Below are positions 49,563 through 62,728 of a stretch of DNA of 64,000 nucleotides, piece by piece (within the stretch, counting starts at the first letter, position 1; every line of letters starts with the position of its first letter). The position numbers were made by a program, and so were the translations under genes. The stretch is taken from contig JACDTU010000004.1 of assembly GCA_022376465.1 (NCBI GenBank), positions 1,612,001 to 1,676,000 of the forward strand. The letters are read 5' to 3'. Under the pieces are notes generated by a model. The model was not told the origin of the DNA and ran no database searches. It saw nothing but the letters and a program-made list of their open reading frames with translations. The stretch comes from Cubamyces lactineus (Eukaryota > Basidiomycota > Agaricomycetes > Polyporales > Polyporaceae).

Positions 49563-51210
49563 TGGAAGAGATGGGTAGTTTCGCTGACGGTATGCTGAAG
49601 TTGTTAACGATGTACATCCTTGCAGACGTTACGCGGCTATTTGTACCATAGCTGAATACATTGAGGATGTCCGATCCCCTACAGCGAGGAGATAGCATGT
49701 TGCAAACCCGATGATTACTCAGCTCCGCGCACCGACGTCGTATGGCATCTTGTGCTCAAGAGCTGGCGTTCAGTCGATCGAGCAGCGTTTCTACGACTAG
49801 TCAACGGCTTACTAAGGATGATTGTAATACTTCCGGGCATGGTACAGACGCATATCCGCGATTTTTGTCCGTTGGTCCGCCGCCCTTCTTCGTGCTCTCT
49901 GCCGCTGCGACACACATGCACACATATCCGCTGTGCGCGTTCAGGCCAACTACCCGTGATGAGATATTGCAATGTGGCATCATCACGACGGTGCTGAATG
50001 CAGATGATGTTGCGCGTTCACCGCGCAATATGCCTGCCAGTGAATTGAGAGGCTCTGACTGAGCCAGTCGGACCCGCTCTTGGCAGTACTGCGCAAGCAC
50101 TCCGATGAGCGGAATGATCGAGATGAGGCCCAGTGTACTGTATGGCACATGTCTGGCTCCGTGTGCCTCTGCGATGGAAACGATCACAATCAGGTCGACA
50201 GCCTGTAGAAACTTACCGTGCTTGCGATTCTGGGATGACTTCTGTGAGGATATCCATCGTGAAAGGTCTTACTATTGTTGTACCAGGGCCGCGGCCGAGA
50301 CGAAGGGAGACAACCCCTCCGTATTCGACAGAGCATGCAGACGCTCGGCCACCAGGCCAGTCGCGAAACACACACGCGTTCGGTTCATCATCTGGAAGCT
50401 ACGATATGGATCGCTGCGTGAGCGTTTCGTTGAATGATATTATAAGACACGGACGCACTTGCCTGTTGCGTAATTATACCGCGTCCGGTTAGCTGTCAAG
50501 AAGCCAAAGAATACTCAAGAGCCTAAAAGACTAAGGAAGAAGTGTTCCCAGTCATCTACGTCCTCTACAGGATGCGTCTGGACAGGCGTAGCCTGTGGCT
50601 GCTTGGAGGACATAGTGGTCGCGACAATGCTTCTCCGGAGGGAGCCGACCATGGCCAATGGGACGCTTATACTTTATGGGCGCTTGACCCCATTCGATGA
50701 TACAAAGCGGGCGCTTGTGAACGCGGCAGTGTCGTGTCCCAACCACGATCATACATACATTCCCTCTAGCTGCGAAACAGTCTTTTACCGTTGGTAATAA
50801 TTCAGAGACGGTCGACTTTCATGGACTATGTAACGTGGAGAGCTGACGTTTTCTCGAGGACGGGGAGCGCAAACCGTTGTTATACCCACACATATAGTAT
50901 TCCTACTAACATCACCACCAGGTCAATGCATGCGCCTTGTACAAGACGCAAGAACTCTGACGAGCCGAATGCGTATACCCACGCTCACCTGCGATGAGAA
51001 TAATTTCAACCAAGTTGACTGTGAGTACGGATCGATATTTACTTATCACGCAACTTCTGCTCCTTGTTCTAGGTTCAACGCCACAACGCGCTGCCATCTA
51101 CGGCCCGAGCCTTCTATCTGTGCTCCAGGCAAAGCTTTGAATCACCACCGCTACGCGCTGTAGTGGAAGGGCTTACGAGTTTACCTGGCTCGGCCGCCCC
51201 TGCTCATCGC
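49563..51210. other. Gene-poor interval, left part
   Basis: No frame with family resemblance. A minus-strand frame at 49801-50187 and a 13-codon ATG exon near 50260 with a good GTAAGT donor could be joined, but the product resembles nothing known. Nothing else is supported. Confidence 0.4.
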
Positions 51211-51984
51211 ACCATGGCGTACCGCTAGTACGTTCGAAACTCCTCGTTCTTGCATGTGCACGGTCTAGTCGACGCACTGCACCGCCAACGACCACAACCG
51301 ACGGCGATCATGCTCCACCTGGAAGTTACGTCCAGCTGGCTACCTCAGAAGACGGCCGTCGACGAGGGAAGAGAAGGCCGCCGCAGCTAGTCCGTTCTGC
51401 GGCCATTCCACCTTCTGGCCTGCCGACGGGCATCTACTTCTGCGGCACGGGCAGTGCGCCTGCGCGGACCGCTCGGGTCTACGTACACGCAGGAGCCCCG
51501 AATCTCGACGTTCGTACTTCGACCTTCTCAGCGTGCGTTCTGTCTGTAACTATGGCTTCTCGGGCACGATTCGAGTCGGGCGGTGGCTACGGGCTGTTTG
51601 CGATTCGGTGGTTCGCAGATTCTCATTCGTGCCGAACAGGTGTGTGGTTGGCACAAACTCGACGATGCCTCGAAGAAGCCTTCGGGCTGCTTCAGTGAAG
51701 CCGCGCGCGGACCGCTGTTTGTTACCACACGCTCATACGAGGTGTGCATGGAGCAGATGATCACCGTCAGCTTGAGCCTACTCGACTGGTCGAATCCAAC
51801 ACAGCCGACGGACCCGGGGCAGCCACTGCCACTGGTACACACACTCTCCAGCCCTGAACGCGTGCGCTCGTCACGAGGACGCACGAGCTCCGAGGAGAAC
51901 CGTGGGCGTATTCGCAATCCGCAATCTGTCACCGGTACTTTCCCCCCAAACTCAAGCCGTGCATGGATCTCATATAGAAGCTGA
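51211..51984 (+). CDS. Possible hypothetical gene (weak model)
   Basis: Tentative. An ATG in good context at 51211 (MAYRY) is followed by a 41-nt GT-AG intron, then an open frame rich in Pro, Thr and Arg (TTTDGDHAPPGSY, LPTGIYFCGTGSAPARTARVYVHAG). With a second intron it can be joined to ILIRAEQVCGWHKLDDASKKPSGCF and VTTRSYEVCMEQMITVSLSLLDW, ending WISYRS at 51984. Codon choice is mildly gene-like and splice signals exist. I recognise no family, and the exact exon joins are uncertain; it may be a decayed gene. Confidence 0.2.
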
Positions 51985-54798
51985 TAGACTCGAAACCTGT
52001 GCAGGCACCATGGTCGGTGGCCACGGCCACCCCGGAGTGACTGCGATGCGGACGAGCTCGTGTTTCTCGTGGTGGTCTAGCAGTGCGTATGTCCGGATTA
52101 CACACCGCGGTTCCCGGGTGCGGTTCTGCCCAGATGTCGGGGCACTGTGGCGAGGTGGTTGGGGGAGACTGTGGGTGTGGCGCGTAATGCGTTGTATCAT
52201 TATGCAGATCGTGCATATGTCCTGCACAGCTGCAAATGACGCTGCACTGCTACTAGCAAATTACAGGGAACGTGATCAGCACACACGTCCATCAAGTCAT
52301 CTACTGTATGTGTGCACACATCCGTGCCATACTTACACGGATGCACGTGCGCTAGCCATGTCATCTTGACTGATATGGATTGCGTTGAAACGTCCACCCG
52401 GTGAATGAGTTAGTGCGCGAGCGTCCTAGGAAGCGTAAGTGAGCTCTGACGAGAGGTCCAAATTTTGGCTCTCTCGTCAAAGTTGCAACAGCACCGCAAA
52501 CGCTCAGGGACGAAGACCGACACCCTTCTTTGCCACCCCATGTTAGCACTGCGTCCTGCACATGAGCGCGGCGCGAACCTGGCCCGACCATCATGCATCA
52601 TGCATCACTGCTGCATGTTCATACTGGATGGCGCGATATCACTCGATGCGGCAGACCACCCGCGATGCCGCCGGAGCTGAGCTGTGTCGCGAAGTGATGG
52701 GCTCGCGAGGGCACGTCGGGTTCTATCAGGACGGTCTGATCTCGTACGCAGGCCCGGTATATCGTATACCGTGCAGATAACGGACGCGCCTGATGGCTAC
52801 TCACCTCCTCGTTATTTTGCCATTTGGGTACTGTATTGTAAAAGTAAGTGGTGCTATCAAAGTTCGTGAGCGCGGCCGGAGCGCCACGCGCGTCATAGTC
52901 GCAAACCTGAAAGGCTCTCTGGCATCAACGATTCAACATCGATGCTAGCACTGCACACCCGGGGCATCCTGGGCGAAGGCGCTGGGCGAACCACGCCGGA
53001 AGATCCAGAGAAGCTTCCCCGCCCGCGCGCAGCGTTCGCGCCGACATATGAAACGCAGAAGGCGGGCTAATAACGCCCTCACGGACAGGACGCCTGGGGT
53101 GACGTGCGTTTTGTCGCCGACACGTAGTGGGTGGTGGACGGTAGTGCCTCCGAGACGTCGGTATTACATCCGCGGCACGGTGGGCATTGGGGACCTGGCG
53201 AAGCGTGGATGCCACGATTCGACGGATGTTGTACGCCTCTGAATCGCCCGTAGGCACTTGTACCATTCTGGCGCAGGACGTCCGGAAACCCGGATTGGAG
53301 TGGGTTGTGGTTTGCGTAAGCACGAGGGAGGCTTCTCCCACGCCGGGAAGTGCAAAAATCGATTGTGCTTCATTTCAGGAAAGTGCGCTGGATGGGAGCA
53401 CTATCGCCGGTCATGCGTGGTTGATCCGTTGGAAGGTGCTATTGAGCTCGAGCTTCTTCTGACCATCTGAGTAGTGTAGAGCTTCTCGATTATGGAGCGG
53501 GGAGCGTTAGCATCAGGTACGGTGGGCGTCCGAGAATACGCTCATAGAGTTTTTGTACCTCAGACAGTTACGCTACACTTGTTCAAGTCGCCCGCCCGCA
53601 GTGTCGTCGCACTTGGGTCGGAGGCGCTCCCCGACCACGCCGCTTCGTCATAAGGTTGAGACAAGCGCCACTTGCGGAGTTAGATGGACGTGCGCAGGAC
53701 GAGGTACGCGCTCCTGGAATGGCGGGCAGCATGCAAAAGATCTAGCAAACTTCCGGGGCGCGTGTGGCCATCGGGGCCGAGACGGGCGGAGGGCGGGGAA
53801 GGGAGGCCTGTTGTGCGCAAGACTGGCCGGTCAGGGTGCTGTTATGACGGCACAGGGGAACGGGTAACTAGCGACTGGTTATTCGGCACAATACAGTAGG
53901 TGTCAGCGTATGCAAATCCGGAGCAAGGATGTCGCGCGCTGTGCTGCGTTGCACCTACAGGCGCGCCTCTGCTGTCTACGCGCGCCGCTACGGTTGCGAA
54001 GGGCGCGCCGTCTGGGCTATGGGTCACTCTACAGCATTGAGGGGTCGTCCGGGTAGGTGGATGCCGGCGGGGATGGGTAGAGACTGGTGGGATGGGATTG
54101 ATGAAGGTGGCGTTGGAAGGATGAGAGAGAAGGGCGCATGACTGGGCGCTTAAAGGGGAAGCGGGGGATGGAAAACGGTTTTGTCGGATGGAAGCGCCGC
54201 GGAATGATACGCGCAGATTGGCGCAAGGGACGACATCTCTCTCCAGATCCCCTCCCATCCACGTGCTGTTGCCCTGGTTATCCCTGCCACAATAGCACCC
54301 TCCAGCTCTTCGCACCAGGAGGATGTAGAGGGTGTAGGCTGCAGCGCACTACACGCTACGAACGTGCGCGCATACACCGCAGAGAGAGGTGCTGTGGAGA
54401 GAAAGACGAATGAGTTACATAAATCGAGGAAGCGAATTTATCGGTTTGATACGAGGACTAGAGTGGGCGCCTAAGATGGCGGACGGACTGGTCGACATCC
54501 GCGGTGGCCGTCGCGAGGCTCGTCGGCGCTCTTTCCCTCTTCCTCCTCCCTCCCCGCCTCTCCCTCTCCCCGTCCGGCTTCTCCTCCTGGCTTCTGCTGC
54601 CACATCAACCGCAGAGTATCTCTTGTTCTCGCTCTCAATGCCGGCCTGATTCTCCTCTGGCTCGTCGGTGTCCATCTCCCACCGCAGCCCTCTCCCATCC
54701 CCCGCCCGCTCGAGCCGCCTCCAAATCACTGATCCATCCCTCCAGCTGTACCTTTTATCTCCTCCACATCCACACGCTCCTTTCCTTCTCTCCCTCTT
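51985..54798. other. Gene-poor interval, right part
   Basis: About 2.8 kb with only short overlapping frames on both strands. The last ~300 bp (54490-54798) is strongly pyrimidine-biased on the plus strand with CTCCCTC-type runs, probably the core promoter and leader of the next gene. No transposase, reverse transcriptase, terminal repeats or RNA gene recognised. Confidence 0.45.
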
Positions 54799-57700
54799 AT
54801 GTCCCCCGCAATCTCCTCCCCGCCTCCTCCTCGCCCGTGGTGGTCCCGCTCAAAGCCCTCCAAGGAACAGCTTCGCGCAAATCGCTCCTTCTCGAGCCTC
54901 GCAGATGACAGCGAGAAGTACCCGTCCTCCCCAGCGTCTTCCAAGCACAAGGATGGTCTTCCCTCTCTCAAGTTCAATACTCTCGCCTCTGCAATCGGCC
55001 TCAAGTCCAAAAAGCTCCCTGCCCTCACCATCCAGGATCCGCCCTCCCCCGTAGCACCCTCCCTCCATTACAACCCCAACTCTCGTCCCGGTACGGGCAC
55101 CAGCACCCCGTCTACCTCAGACCATGCTCCCTTCTTCACAAACCGTCCCCCCGCGAAATCTGTATCCACCGTCCGCTCCTCCGAGTACGACTTCGATGCC
55201 GCCTCGGATCCGCACACCACCTCGGAGCCTCGCACCCCCTCGGACCATCCGAGAGACCGCATGTCCTATCAAACGTCTGTCATGACCTTCTCCGAGATCG
55301 ACCCCTTTGCTTCAGGTGGCATTGTTGTACAACATTTACCTCAGGATCCCAACAGACTATCCGTTTACTCCGACTCGTCTATGCTCGATCCTCATCACCC
55401 GAAGAAAGGAGACCTCCCCCATAATAGACGGTCATATGGCTCCTCCTCATCCCAATCACACGGTAGCACATCCGATGCTCAAGTGCTCTCGCCTTTATCG
55501 GTGAGCTCGTTCGGTCGCTCTCCACCTGCCAGGTATGATTTTCTTGCGGACCCCCGGCTTCTCAGACGTAATCTTATAGCCACTCAGCAGGTCTGCGTAC
55601 GATTTGACTCAGCCGAATGATACGTACTTTTCCGGTGCTCCGTCCACCTCGGGCTCCCAAACGCAGAGGACACGGCGGACAAAGACCCCTTCCGGCTCTA
55701 ATTCTTCCAATTCAACGGTGACCCCAGATGGGTTGCGTAATAGGCTGAGTGAACCTGGTGGTCCTCACTTGCCGAAGAAGCGGTCCAGTCCCACCCTGTC
55801 CAGGCCCAGAGGTATGACCGTCGGGGCCGCTGGTGTACGGGATAGTCGTCCCGATGTCCCGCGCAATGTCACCAGGTCGCCAGATATTTCCCTCAGCCCC
55901 ATTCAGCCCCTACAAGTCCGCCGCAAACCGTCCGGGTCGTCTTCCCCCTCTTCCTCCAGCACGCCTTCGCCCTCTCCCGTCACATTCACCCGCAATCGCA
56001 CCGATTCCGCCACCTCGAGCATCGAGTCCCCGGTAGAGCCCTCTCCGACACGACCGTTGGTTCTAGTGCGGAAAGCATCATCTTCGCGCTTCAAGCTCCC
56101 TCCCTTACATGCGGCGCCTCCCATGAGCGACCTACCCCCGCCGCCACCCCTCCCGCGGTCGCCGTATCGCGACCACGATCTTTCTCCATTAGAGTTCCGC
56201 AACTCGTCCAGTTCATCACTGAGCTTGAATTTTGCACCCAGTGTTGACGGCTTCCACGACCACGACCTCGACAACGGCGACGCGTCTTCGCAGTTCATGC
56301 ACGACCCGTATGACCTCGGTCCGTTCGAGATGCGAGACCCTGATCCGAAGGGTAAGCGGAGAAGTCACCGCAACACTTACATCTTGGATGGCGACCTGAG
56401 CCCCACTGCAGGGACCGTAGACTCGAGCCTGCCGTCGCCGCTGAGCAAGTTCCCGCCTGTTCCCGCATTTATACACGGCGACGTCGCAGCGAGTAAGGCG
56501 GGCAAGCTCCTCAAGAAGATGTCCTCCCAGCAGAACCTCACTCAGCGCAACTCTGCAACGAGCTTCGCGTCCTCAGCCTCCCACGACGACTCTTCTACCG
56601 CCCATGGTCACCACCATCACTCGTCCAGCAAGTCTGCGCGCAAACAGCGGTCGTTCCACCATCCACGTGTGCCGCTACCGCCGCTGCCTGGACTCCGAGG
56701 ATCGTCCTCAGGGCATCCATCGGCGAGCTCGGAGACGCTCCCAACTTCCACGTCTCCTATCATCGAACCCCGCCGGGGTAGCGTGACAAGCCCACGGAAG
56801 CGGCTGTTCTCGGGCTCGAGTGCGCGCAGGAGTACATCTTCGCACGGGCCAACCAGCGCTTCGACCGAAGATGACGGCAGGTCAATATTGAGCCTGGAAA
56901 CCACAGACTCGCGACCGGGCACCGGGTCCGCGGCCATGGACCACATTACGTTGTCGTTCGGTGCAGCAGGCAACCCGCTCTCGCTGATGACACGGAACGC
57001 GTGCATATCGCCATCGTCGCTGTGGGAGGACACGAGTAGCCCAAGCGGGGGAAGCAACAGCATGGATGGGAGCAGCAAGCGGACGTCGCAGTCGGAGTAT
57101 GTCCCGCAGTACATTATGTCGCCCGCCGAGCAGTTGAAGCTCGCGGAGAAACTCGCGGACGAGGAGGCGTCTGTGCGCGACCAGCCCGAGCGTGAGCAGG
57201 ATCCGCTGCCAGAGCGGCGGCCGAAGCTCGATCTGCAGCCTGGCGACTTTGGGCTCGCGTTCCGTGCGGGGAAGAACCAGGGCCACAGCTATAAGCAGGG
57301 CGCCGCCGGCCAGAACCGCATGCAAGAAGCGATGGGGGCGGACCCGCGCCAGCAGCGATCGCGCTCGAACTCGGTTCTGTCGCACGCGTCGACGGGGACA
57401 CTCGCGTTCGGGAGCGGAGTCATCGTCGGAGTCGGAGAAGCAGCCGGTATGGGTGGTGCGGGTGGCAGCGTGTCCCGCGGGGCTTCTGTTCTCTCGGCGA
57501 AGTCGGTGGCTTCCGGTTGGTACGCTAACGCGCGCCCCGCGACTTCCCCGCGGAAGCTGTCCATAGCGGATAGTGTGCGCACGACTGGAGGAGGAGGCGG
57601 GATCCCTGCGCGAAGCACGTCGATGCTTGCGCGAAGCCTCAACAAGCCGCCGCCGATTTCCGCACGGCCGTCCACGGCGCAGGCGAGTCTCACCCCGCCC

Positions 57701-58240
57701 ACGTCCCCGACGACGTACAGCTCCCCGAGCTCCAATCCGATGACGAACTCGCCAGAGGTGCCGCCGACGAGCCTCCCGCCACCGCCTAGACGGAAACCAT
57801 CCCGACATGACCTGAGCAACATCAGCAGCCCCGAGCCCGAGCTGTCGAACAAGCGCGTGAGCATCGTGCCGATTAACCCGCTCTCCCCACCGCCCATCCG
57901 TCCGCGTCCCCGACGGCAGCCGTCGTCCGACACGGCATCAACGGAGAAGCCGCCATCCCGCCCGCCGAGCGCATTCGACCGACAGAAGGTCCTGCAGCGG
58001 CGCTCGCTTATGAAGAAGCCGTCATTCCTCGACATTGAGGACGAGTTCGACGGGAGCGCGGAGAACGAAGATGGCCTGGACGGTGATGACGACGACCGGG
58101 ACAGGATCAGTAGGGCGCTGGAGGACGATGCCGGGGCCCCGCCGCTGTCACCCTCGATGGACAGCAGCTTCTTGGACATGGATCGCAAGGATTCCTTCGA
58201 CACCGTGCGGAGCTCGGATAGCGCGTATTATGTATATTAG
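54799..58240 (+). CDS. Large Ser/Pro-rich disordered protein, unknown function
   Basis: Two exons (54799-55532, 55591-58240) joined by a 58-nt GT-AG intron give 1127 aa. Composition is Ser, Pro, Arg and Asp dominated, with no signal peptide, TM segment or catalytic domain visible. Recurrent features are SP/TP sites, poly-Pro (LPPPPPLP), Ser runs, RRxS/RKxS basophilic kinase-like sites (RRKPSG, VRKASSS, RRSLMKKPS), a His/Ser patch (HGHHHHSS) and short predicted helices around QYIMSPAEQLKLAEKLADEE and PSFLDIEDEFDGSAENEDG. These suggest a phosphorylated scaffold, perhaps of polarity or signalling, but that is inference. I know no family for it. Start chosen as the first ATG after a CT-rich leader; upstream frames lack ATG continuity. 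Confidence 0.8.
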
Positions 58241-58905
58241 CGTCGCATTGTCCGTCCGTCGCCTGCTGCTCTCACACACACTCTCACTCACCCCTGCTTG
58301 CTGTATAGCGGCCGCTGCATATTTGTTTTCCACATGCACATGCTTCGATTTCTTCCGCCCCTCGTACTCTCCTTCACGTTTCGCTTCGGTTACCTGCACA
58401 CTGCACACCCCCTTCCCTTCGTTCGTATCTATACCTCTTTATTCCTACGATACACCCACACTGCTCTTTCGCACCTTCGTACTTACTGTGCACACACCCA
58501 TCTTGCTTCGCGCTTGCTTTACTTACATCTGCTAATTCGCCCCGCGGCCTGTTGGTGCCTCCCCCATCCGTGCCGGTGCAGTGCATAACACTGCAAAGCA
58601 TCGGGGGAACTCCTCCATCCACGCACTTGTTGCTGCTTTTCGTTGTCATCTCACCATCGCTTGCTGCATTTGAGAGATTGTACACGTACACAACAACACA
58701 CATGGCATACTCGCCCCTTTTTTGTTACTCGCACACTCACACACACGGACCAAACTCGATGACGGGAAGAGAGAGAAAGAAAAACGTATAGAGATCGCAC
58801 CAGCATGTGTGCGTGGAAGCAATACAAGTATATCGGTAATCGGAAAGATGATCCCCCAGCCACGACGAGCGTTCCGTTCCTCCTGTCTCCTGCCTACTTT
58901 CAAGT
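58241..58905. other. Convergent 3' flanks, CA-rich
   Basis: 665 bp between the stops of the disordered-protein gene and SLA2. Contains CACACA/CTCACT-rich simple sequence (58270-58295, 58730-58750). Overlapping short frames show no product. Confidence 0.5.
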
Positions 58906-61900
58906 TTAATCCGTCTCGTCGGTATGATATCCTGCGCGACGCATCGCGCCCAGTCTGTGGCGAGCAGCGCCGAGCTCCTTCTCCAGGCGCAGGATCTCGA
59001 CCTGCTGCTCCATCTCGCGCCGCTTGAACTCGAGCACGGCCATGTTCTTGTAGTCCACATCCTCTTCCTGCGCCTGCTTCGCGGCGATCGTCTTGACCTG
59101 CTTGACGAGCGCCTTGCACGCGTCCGTGACGGCCTTCGCCGCGAGCTCGAGGCGCTCCTGGGTCTTGGACATGAGGTTCGCCTTCACGCGCGACGCGGCG
59201 ACGAGCTGCGCGGTCGCGGCCGCGACCTCGTTCGACGCGACGATGAGCTGCTCGAGCGTGTGCGTGCCGGAGAGGACGCCGTCGGCGCTCTCGATGAGCA
59301 GGTTCGTCGCGAACGCGACCGAGCGCGCGGCGGAGATGAGGCCCTCCGTCCAGCGGTTGTTGCGCTTGTAGAACTGCTGCGTCGTGCTCGTGCCCTTGCC
59401 CTGCGCGACGATCTCCTGTTGCGACTCCGTCGCGGCCTTAATCAGCCGCGCGATCGCGTTCGTGATCGCCAGTGCGGCCTGCAGGATCGAGTCGTGCACC
59501 TGCAGGTCGACTGCGCTGAAGCGGCTCGAGTCGCGTGGACGTGCGATGAGCTGCTGGAGACGCTCAGTTGCGGCCTCGATGGCCTGAGCAGCACCCAACA
59601 TTTCTTGCTCGACAAGGTCGCCAATGTCGCCGTTCTTCTTGTCCAGGGGACCAGCCTTGCCGCCCTTAGGGACCAGGCCGTCGACGACCTCGGAAAGCTT
59701 GGTGAGCGCCGCGCGCACTTCGCCATTGTTGCGCATGGCGACCTCCTTGCGCTGCGTCGGTAGAGAGAGGAGTTCAAGCTTGTACGAGGAGAGGTTGAGG
59801 AAAGTCCGCAGGCCAACATCGCCGACGTTCTTGGCGACATTGATGAGCTTGTCCGAGACGTCGTCCTCGACTAGTCGGGTGATACCCTTCGTGTTGATCA
59901 GGACATCCGCGAGTGACTGCGCCAGCTCGTTTGCGCCCTTGATGACCTCGACGTGATCACCACCAGGTTCTCCACCAAGGTAGAGGTTGAAGACCGTCGC
60001 AAAGTCCGTGGCATTGTTGATAGCCTTCTCGATCATCGAGAGCGTGTACTCGGGAGTTGAGTTGAGATTTCCGGCCTGCGCGGGCGACTCCAACTCGTAG
60101 ATCGCCTCATCTACCTTCTGCATGCATGCCTTCAAGATAGAGTCTTGGAGGAGATCAGCTGTCGTCGTTCACGGCACAGGGTGCAAAGTCGTACCGATGA
60201 TCTCGTTGAGCTTCTTCTTGTGGTCCAAGATGAGCGTGTCAATCTGAGCGAGCGTCGCCTCCTCGTTGAGACCTTGGTTCTACGGCAACAATGTGAGCGC
60301 GTTGTACGGGTCGTGGTGGAGCCGTCGTACCTGCTGGGCTTCTGAAAGCTGCCGCAGACTCTCGTCCATGCCCTCCTGCAAAATGGCGATCTCTTGATCC
60401 TTCTCTTCACGAAGGCGCTCGAGGTCACCATTGGCACTGTCGAGCTTAGCCAGAAGATCGTCGATCTGGATTTGTTTCGCCTACATGGGCCATGAGTATT
60501 GTCTATTGTAGATAGGCTGCGACAGGGACTTACCCGCAGGGAGTCCTCCAACTCAGTCAGTTGACGGTTGTACTTGGTGAGCACGCTCGAGACTTCGGAG
60601 CTCTTCGACCTGGTAGCATCTTCCGCACGCTCGTTGGCGAAGTTGATCTCGCGGCGAAGCCTGTCAATCTCGTCCTTGTGGGCGGCCTTCTGGCGGTCCA
60701 AGTCAAAGCGAGCACGGTCGCGCTCGCGAATCATATCCGCAAGTTCGAGGTTCTTCGCCTTCAGGTCGCGTTCCATGCGCTCCATCTTGTCGATGGCCTC
60801 CTGCGCGGAGTTCGCCTTGAGCTGCATCTGCTTGTACTTGGCCAGCATGTCGAGATGCTCCGAACGGAGTTGGCTGTAGAGCTTCGCCAGGGCCTCGTAC
60901 TTCTTCTGCCACATGGTGACTTGCTCTTGGAGTTGCCTTATGAGCTCGTCCTTGGACATCATCTGAGAGTTGATGTTGGTCGAGACGCTGCTCAGTTCAC
61001 TCTCCAATGCTTTGACTCTCTGTATGCCATAGGGTCAGAACGCGCGCCTGCCAATGCAAAAGTGAGACGCACCCGGTCATACTGCTCAAGCATGAGTTGG
61101 TCACGCTCATATTGCCCACGCATCGCCAGGAGCTCGCGTTCAAGATCGTGGATCTGCTGGGCCGCCTGGTTGCTATACTGCATCATTTGCTGCTGCATCT
61201 GCTGCTGTAACAGCTGTTCCTGAGCCAAACGTTCCCTCTCGGCTTGCTCTGCTTGTCGTTGCTCGAACTCGCGACGCTGTTGCTCTTCCTGCTCACGACG
61301 TCGACGTTCCTCTTCTTCGCGAGCAGCAACAAGGGCAGCCTGCTGATCCTCGTATTGCTTGAGCAAGCGAGCCTGCTCATTTATTTCTGCTGCATCCGGC
61401 TGAGGGGTAGCAGGCGGCGGCGACTTCGCTGCGGCTGTGGTTGGACGAGCTGGTAAGTCAGGAGCGGTGCCATTGTCCATCAGGTTTGGTGGTTCCTAAA
61501 CATAGATTATCTTTAGCCCGAGAACACCTGGAGCAGTATGTAGCTTGCTTACAGCTCCAAGCTTGGGCACATTGATTAGACCGGTCAGGTACTTCAGGTT
61601 GGAGCACTCGTAGTAAAACTTGCGAAGCGCATAATGCTGCTGGCTATAACGCTGTCGCAGAGGTTCGAGGGCTTCCGTGTCATTCGTTCCTGCATCCCTT
61701 GTTAGCATGCAATCACTCTCTACATAGATCCTGTACCTACTTCTGTGCATCGCACGAAGCATGCTCGTGATGAAGCGATAGATTCCCCAACTCTCCTTGA
61801 CCAAGGGGACGAGCGCCGATATCCTACATTCGTTGCTGGCTGAGTGACGGAAGTGCGCGAAGATCATCCTCTGGAAAGAGTCTATCTGATCCTGGAGCGC

Positions 61901-62728
61901 CATAAGGTCCGAAATGGTCTCGTAGCTGAGAGCTCAATCTTAGTGGTAGAGATGTAGGAATTCCCATTACGACTCACCCCTCGTTCGGATCATCGATGCC
62001 CTTCAGTGTGATGTACTCCTCGTACTCGAACAGACCATTGAATTCGGGTCGCAATCGGTGGAAGCGTAGCTTCGCCAGCAAGAATTGTACATATGTCCTA
62101 ATCAGGGGTCCATATCCTGGGCAAGAATTAGGGTGTTGGAAGGTGCAGTGATTGCGGTGAACATACCACGCGCGGTTTCGTGACCAACTGTTCTTGCACA
62201 AGTCTCCAACCACCCAGTCTGTCCATGCGCTTCTTTGATCGTCTGTGCAATACGAGCCTTGTTGATACACAGACTGTGACTGTAAATTGTATGTACTCAC
62301 CACAGGGTGGCCTTCTTGCAACACTTTGTGGACGGTGATGAGGGCCTTGAATGTCTGGACTTCATCAGACAATATAGGCTGGACTCTCAACCCGGTCCAA
62401 AACGATATGGAAGAGTGGTAGTCCCAAGTGTACACAATGCATTCTGTAGGCGTGCAGAGTTAACAGTGAGGTTATGGGCTGTCCCCGACGAGATGGTACA
62501 CGCACTGCGGACGTGCTTCTGTTTAGGCGCAGTTTCTTCGGGAGACGTTGCCTTCTTGATGTTTACGACGAGCTCTGCCTCCGCCTTGTCCTTATCGACT
62601 GGTCGTGTGGGGTAATGGACTTCATCGCCGTCAATATTGTAATCGCCCTGCCGTCCGCCGCGCGAGCCCGAATACCTGGGGTGACGTATGAGTCTTAGAA
62701 ATTCCAGAGAGCTGGTACCCTGCGACAT
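58906..62728 (-). CDS. SLA2: Endocytic adaptor SLA2/HIP1R (ANTH - coiled coil - THATCH)
   Basis: Links clathrin-coated endocytic sites and PI(4,5)P2 to actin. Eleven exons (62506-62728, 62301-62443, 62167-62242, 61978-62116, 61741-61925, 61553-61689, 61073-61495, 60534-61019, 60331-60480, 60195-60279, 58906-60143) give 1094 aa, closing in phase and near yeast Sla2 size. ANTH domain about residues 45-310: NIKKATSPEETAPKQKHVRK, KALITVHKVLQEGHP, EYITLKGIDDPNEGYETISDLM. A Pro/Ala-rich linker precedes a long Gln/Glu/Arg coiled coil (~360-680). The last ~410 residues are the I/LWEQ/THATCH actin-binding module (IIDSILKACMQKVDEAIYELE ... LEQLIVASNEVAAATAQLVAASRVKA). The intron before DSILK uses an AAG acceptor. 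The N-terminal ~40 residues are the least certain. SURF1 is divergent, 301 bp away. Confidence 0.93.

Noticed and set aside
49801..50187. 128-codon minus-strand frame with hydrophobic start
   Set aside because: The upstream ATG exon splices out of its frame and the translation resembles no family.
52925..53341. 138-codon minus-strand frame in the gene-poor interval
   Set aside because: Overlaps equal-length frames on the other strand, no motifs, no splice partners.
57289..58203. Long minus-strand frames opposite the disordered-protein gene
   Set aside because: Shadow of a Ser/Pro-rich GC-biased exon; low-complexity translation without splice context.
58924..59763. 279-codon plus-strand frame rich in Arg and Leu
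   Set aside because: Exact antisense of the SLA2 THATCH exon.
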